A stretch of DNA of 8,252 nucleotides. Origin: Streptococcaceae bacterium (GTDB lineage Bacteria; Bacillota; Bacilli; Lactobacillales; Streptococcaceae). Shown here piece by piece: positions 6,909-8,252 of the stretch; position 1 is the stretch's first letter, and every line of letters starts with the position of its first letter. The DNA is taken from the NCBI GenBank assembly GCA_031259195.1, contig JAIRLR010000004.1:1-8252 (forward strand), written 5' to 3'. Under the pieces are notes generated by a model. The model worked only from the letters and a program-made list of their open reading frames with translations, was not told where the DNA came from and did not search any database. The position numbers and the translations under genes are program-made.

Positions 6909-6920
6909 GTAACAGATAAA

Positions 6921-6937
6921 AGAAAACGAAGTTTTCT
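6921..6937. other. Stem-loop 2 of repeat copy B
   Basis: AGAAAAC (6921-6927) and GTTTTCT (6931-6937) form a perfect 7-bp stem with loop GAA. Read on the minus strand the 3' arm continues into a short T-run, so it has the outline of a weak intrinsic terminator for transcription from fusA. The equivalent stem in copy C (137-161) shows a compensatory A-T to G-C change at its seventh pair. Confidence 0.6.
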
Positions 6938-7073
6938 CTCACCGGAAACGCAAGAATACGCGGTGCTAAATCGAGGCTTTTTAACGAAGAAAAGCAAAAA
7001 ATTACCAAAAAAGTCGCGATTACAAAGACAAGTTAACAGGTTCTTAGACCTCTTGCGAAGCTAGGACATGATT

Positions 7074-7117
7074 AAAAATTGTGTTCAATTTTTTCCTGAA
7101 GTAAGTTTTACATTCAG
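7074..7117 (-). terminator. Tandem hairpins downstream of fusA, possible weak terminator
   Basis: Two stems follow fusA. The first (7096-7117) pairs CTGAA-GTAA with TTAC-TTCAG around loop GTT, 9 pairs with one bulged base. The second (7074-7093) pairs AAAAATTG with CAATTTTT around TGTT, a perfect 8-bp A+T stem whose 3' arm on the minus strand is a T-run. Together they could end fusA transcription, but neither is a classical GC-rich stem with a separate T-tract, so the call is tentative. Confidence 0.35.
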
Positions 7118-7158
7118 TGATATCAACGATAATAAATGAACAAAGATGTCGTTTATTT

Positions 7159-8252
7159 TTATTTACTTCCACCATTTTTCTTAATAATCTCCTCTTGAAT
7201 GGACTTTGGAACATCTTCGTAATGATCAAACACCATCGAGAACGTCCCACGCCCCTGAGTTGCTGAACGAAGCGTCGTCGCATAGCCAAACATTTCTGCC
7301 AGAGGAACCATCGCATTCACCACTTGACTGTTGCCTCGTGCTTCCATCCCTTCCACGCGCCCACGACGAGCTGTTACATGGCCCATAATATCTCCTAAGT
7401 ATTCTTCAGGAATTACCACTTCAACTTTCATAATCGGCTCAAGAATCACCGGGGTAGCCTTCTTCGATGCTGCTCTTAGCGCCATACTTGCAGCAATACG
7501 GAAAGCTGTTTCACTGGAATCGACATCATGGAAAGAGCCGTCATAAAGTTTTGCTTTGATATCAACCATTGGATAGCCGGCTAAAATTCCTGTTTGCATT
7601 GAATCTTCCAGTCCTTTTTCAACCGCCGGAATATATTCCCGCGGCACCACTCCACCAACAATAGCGTTTTCAAACTCAAAGCCAGCTCCTTCTTCATTCG
7701 GCGTAAACTCGATCCAGACATGACCATATTGACCACGCCCACCTGATTGACGAATAAATTTCCCTTCCGCCTGCGTCGAAGAACGAAACGTCTCACGATA
7801 CGCCACCTGCGGCGCACCCACGTTGGCTTCCACCTTAAACTCACGGCGCATTCGATCCACCATGATGTCCAAGTGAAGCTCACCCATTCCGGCGATCGTC
7901 GTTTCCCCCGTCTCCGCATTGGTTTCCGCACGGAAGGTTGGGTCTTCTTCGGATAATTTCTGCAAAGCAATCCCCAATTTATCTTGATCCGCTTTTGATT
8001 TCGGTTCAATGGCTACCTGAATCACGGGTTCCGGGAATTCCATGGATTCCAAAATTGCCAGATTCTTCTCATCCGACAGCGTATCTCCTGTTGTAGAATC
8101 TTTCAATCCAACGACAGCCGCGATGTCTCCCGCATACACTTCCGAAATTTCACTCCGAGAATTCGCATGCATCTGCAAAATGCGCCCAACACGCTCTCGT
8201 TTTCCTTTTGTCGCATTCATCACATACGAACCCGACTTCAGCACACCCGAAT
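7159..8252 (-). CDS. fusA: Elongation factor G, C-terminal half (gene continues beyond the window)
   Basis: The open frame enters from the window edge in the middle of the sequence [10 protein letters not shown] and runs to TAA at 7159-7161, so roughly the last 363 of about 695 residues are present. The GTG at 8244 is an internal valine, not a start. The part seen covers the end of domain II, domain III ([20 protein letters not shown] and [16 protein letters not shown]), domain IV ([16 protein letters not shown], then the [17 protein letters not shown] segment) and domain V ([20 protein letters not shown], ending [11 protein letters not shown]). EF-G is the GTPase that moves tRNAs and mRNA through the ribosome and, with RRF, recycles ribosomes. 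Its sequence is canonical throughout and it is more GC-rich than its neighbours, as expected for a highly expressed gene. No tuf or S10-operon gene follows it here. Confidence 0.97.
   Translation of the reverse strand, partial: SGVLKSGSYVMNATKGKRERVGRILQMHANSRSEISEVYAGDIAAVVGLKDSTTGDTLSDEKNLAILESMEFPEPVIQVAIEPKSKADQDKLGIALQKLSEEDPTFRAETNAETGETTIAGMGELHLDIMVDRMRREFKVEANVGAPQVAYRETFRSSTQAEGKFIRQSGGRGQYGHVWIEFTPNEEGAGFEFENAIVGGVVPREYIPAVEKGLEDSMQTGILAGYPMVDIKAKLYDGSFHDVDSSETAFRIAASMALRAASKKATPVILEPIMKVEVVIPEEYLGDIMGHVTARRGRVEGMEARGNSQVVNAMVPLAEMFGYATTLRSATQGRGTFSMVFDHYEDVPKSIQEEIIKKNGGSK

Larger units (their letters stand above)
6768..7047. repeat. Dispersed repeat copy B, MITE-like (280 bp)
   Basis: Terminal inverted repeats at 6768-6788 and 7026-7046 are complementary over 21 bases apart from the outermost two or so; the core AGAACCTGTTAACTTGTCT is perfect. 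Inside are the 22-bp block shared with A (6805-6826), a hairpin module shared with C (about 6850-6945), and the 38-bp block shared with A (6980-7017). A small stem AAACCT/AGGTTT at 6846-6860 runs into a T-tract on the plus strand. The right end is shorter than in A: GATTACAAA joins directly to the terminal repeat. It lies 112 bp beyond the end of fusA and upstream of the next promoter. No coding potential is recognisable, and flanking bases show no clear target duplication. Confidence 0.9.

Noticed and set aside
6823..7008. Minus-strand frame of 61 codons inside repeat B
   Set aside because: It crosses the two hairpins and is not preserved in A or C; composition looks like chance translation of repeat DNA.
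1..8252. CRISPR arrays, tRNA or rRNA genes, phage genes or a complete transposase
   Set aside because: No regularly spaced repeats, no tRNA-like cloverleaf, and no integrase or transposase motifs were seen on either strand.

Overview
The window looks like the chromosome of a low-GC Gram-positive bacterium of the Lactobacillales. The evidence is the A+T-rich sequence, AAGGAGG-type ribosome binding sites, an oligoendopeptidase F of the lactic-acid-bacterial type, and an EF-G closely matching those of lactobacilli and enterococci. I cannot name the species. All seven genes I can support read on the minus strand, so the biological order runs from high to low coordinates.

Layout in transcription order: the 3' part of fusA (EF-G, 8252 to 7159); a 495-bp gap with two hairpins, repeat copy B and a promoter; a membrane-anchored GtrB/CsbB-type glycosyltransferase (6663 to 5734); repeat copy A; pepF (5484 to 3676); an internally deleted Gfo/Idh/MocA oxidoreductase (3658 to 2885); a large two-domain family-2 glycosyltransferase (about 2853 to 1021) whose last codons and stop lie in repeat fragment D; a class II Fic protein (1007 to 219) whose stop lies in repeat copy C; and the first 12 codons of another probable glycosyltransferase (36 to the window edge). 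The three glycosyltransferases suggest a cell-surface polysaccharide or teichoic-acid decoration locus, with peptidase, oxidoreductase and Fic genes interspersed.

The most unusual content is a family of dispersed non-coding elements. Copies A (5497-5727) and B (6768-7047) are bounded by the same 21-bp terminal inverted repeat with core AGAACCTGTTAACTTGTCT. They share a 22-bp block and a 38-bp block exactly but differ in their cores, so they are built from modules. Copy C (46-222) is a diverged relative that keeps two internal hairpins found in B, one with a compensatory base-pair change. Fragment D (1021-1067) is a remnant that supplies the C-terminus and stop codon of the large glycosyltransferase. 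A, C and D each lie directly against the Shine-Dalgarno sequence of the next gene. This suggests MITE-like or BOX-like intercistronic elements that may affect mRNA structure, processing, termination or translation. Function is inference; the repeat relationships are visible in the sequence.
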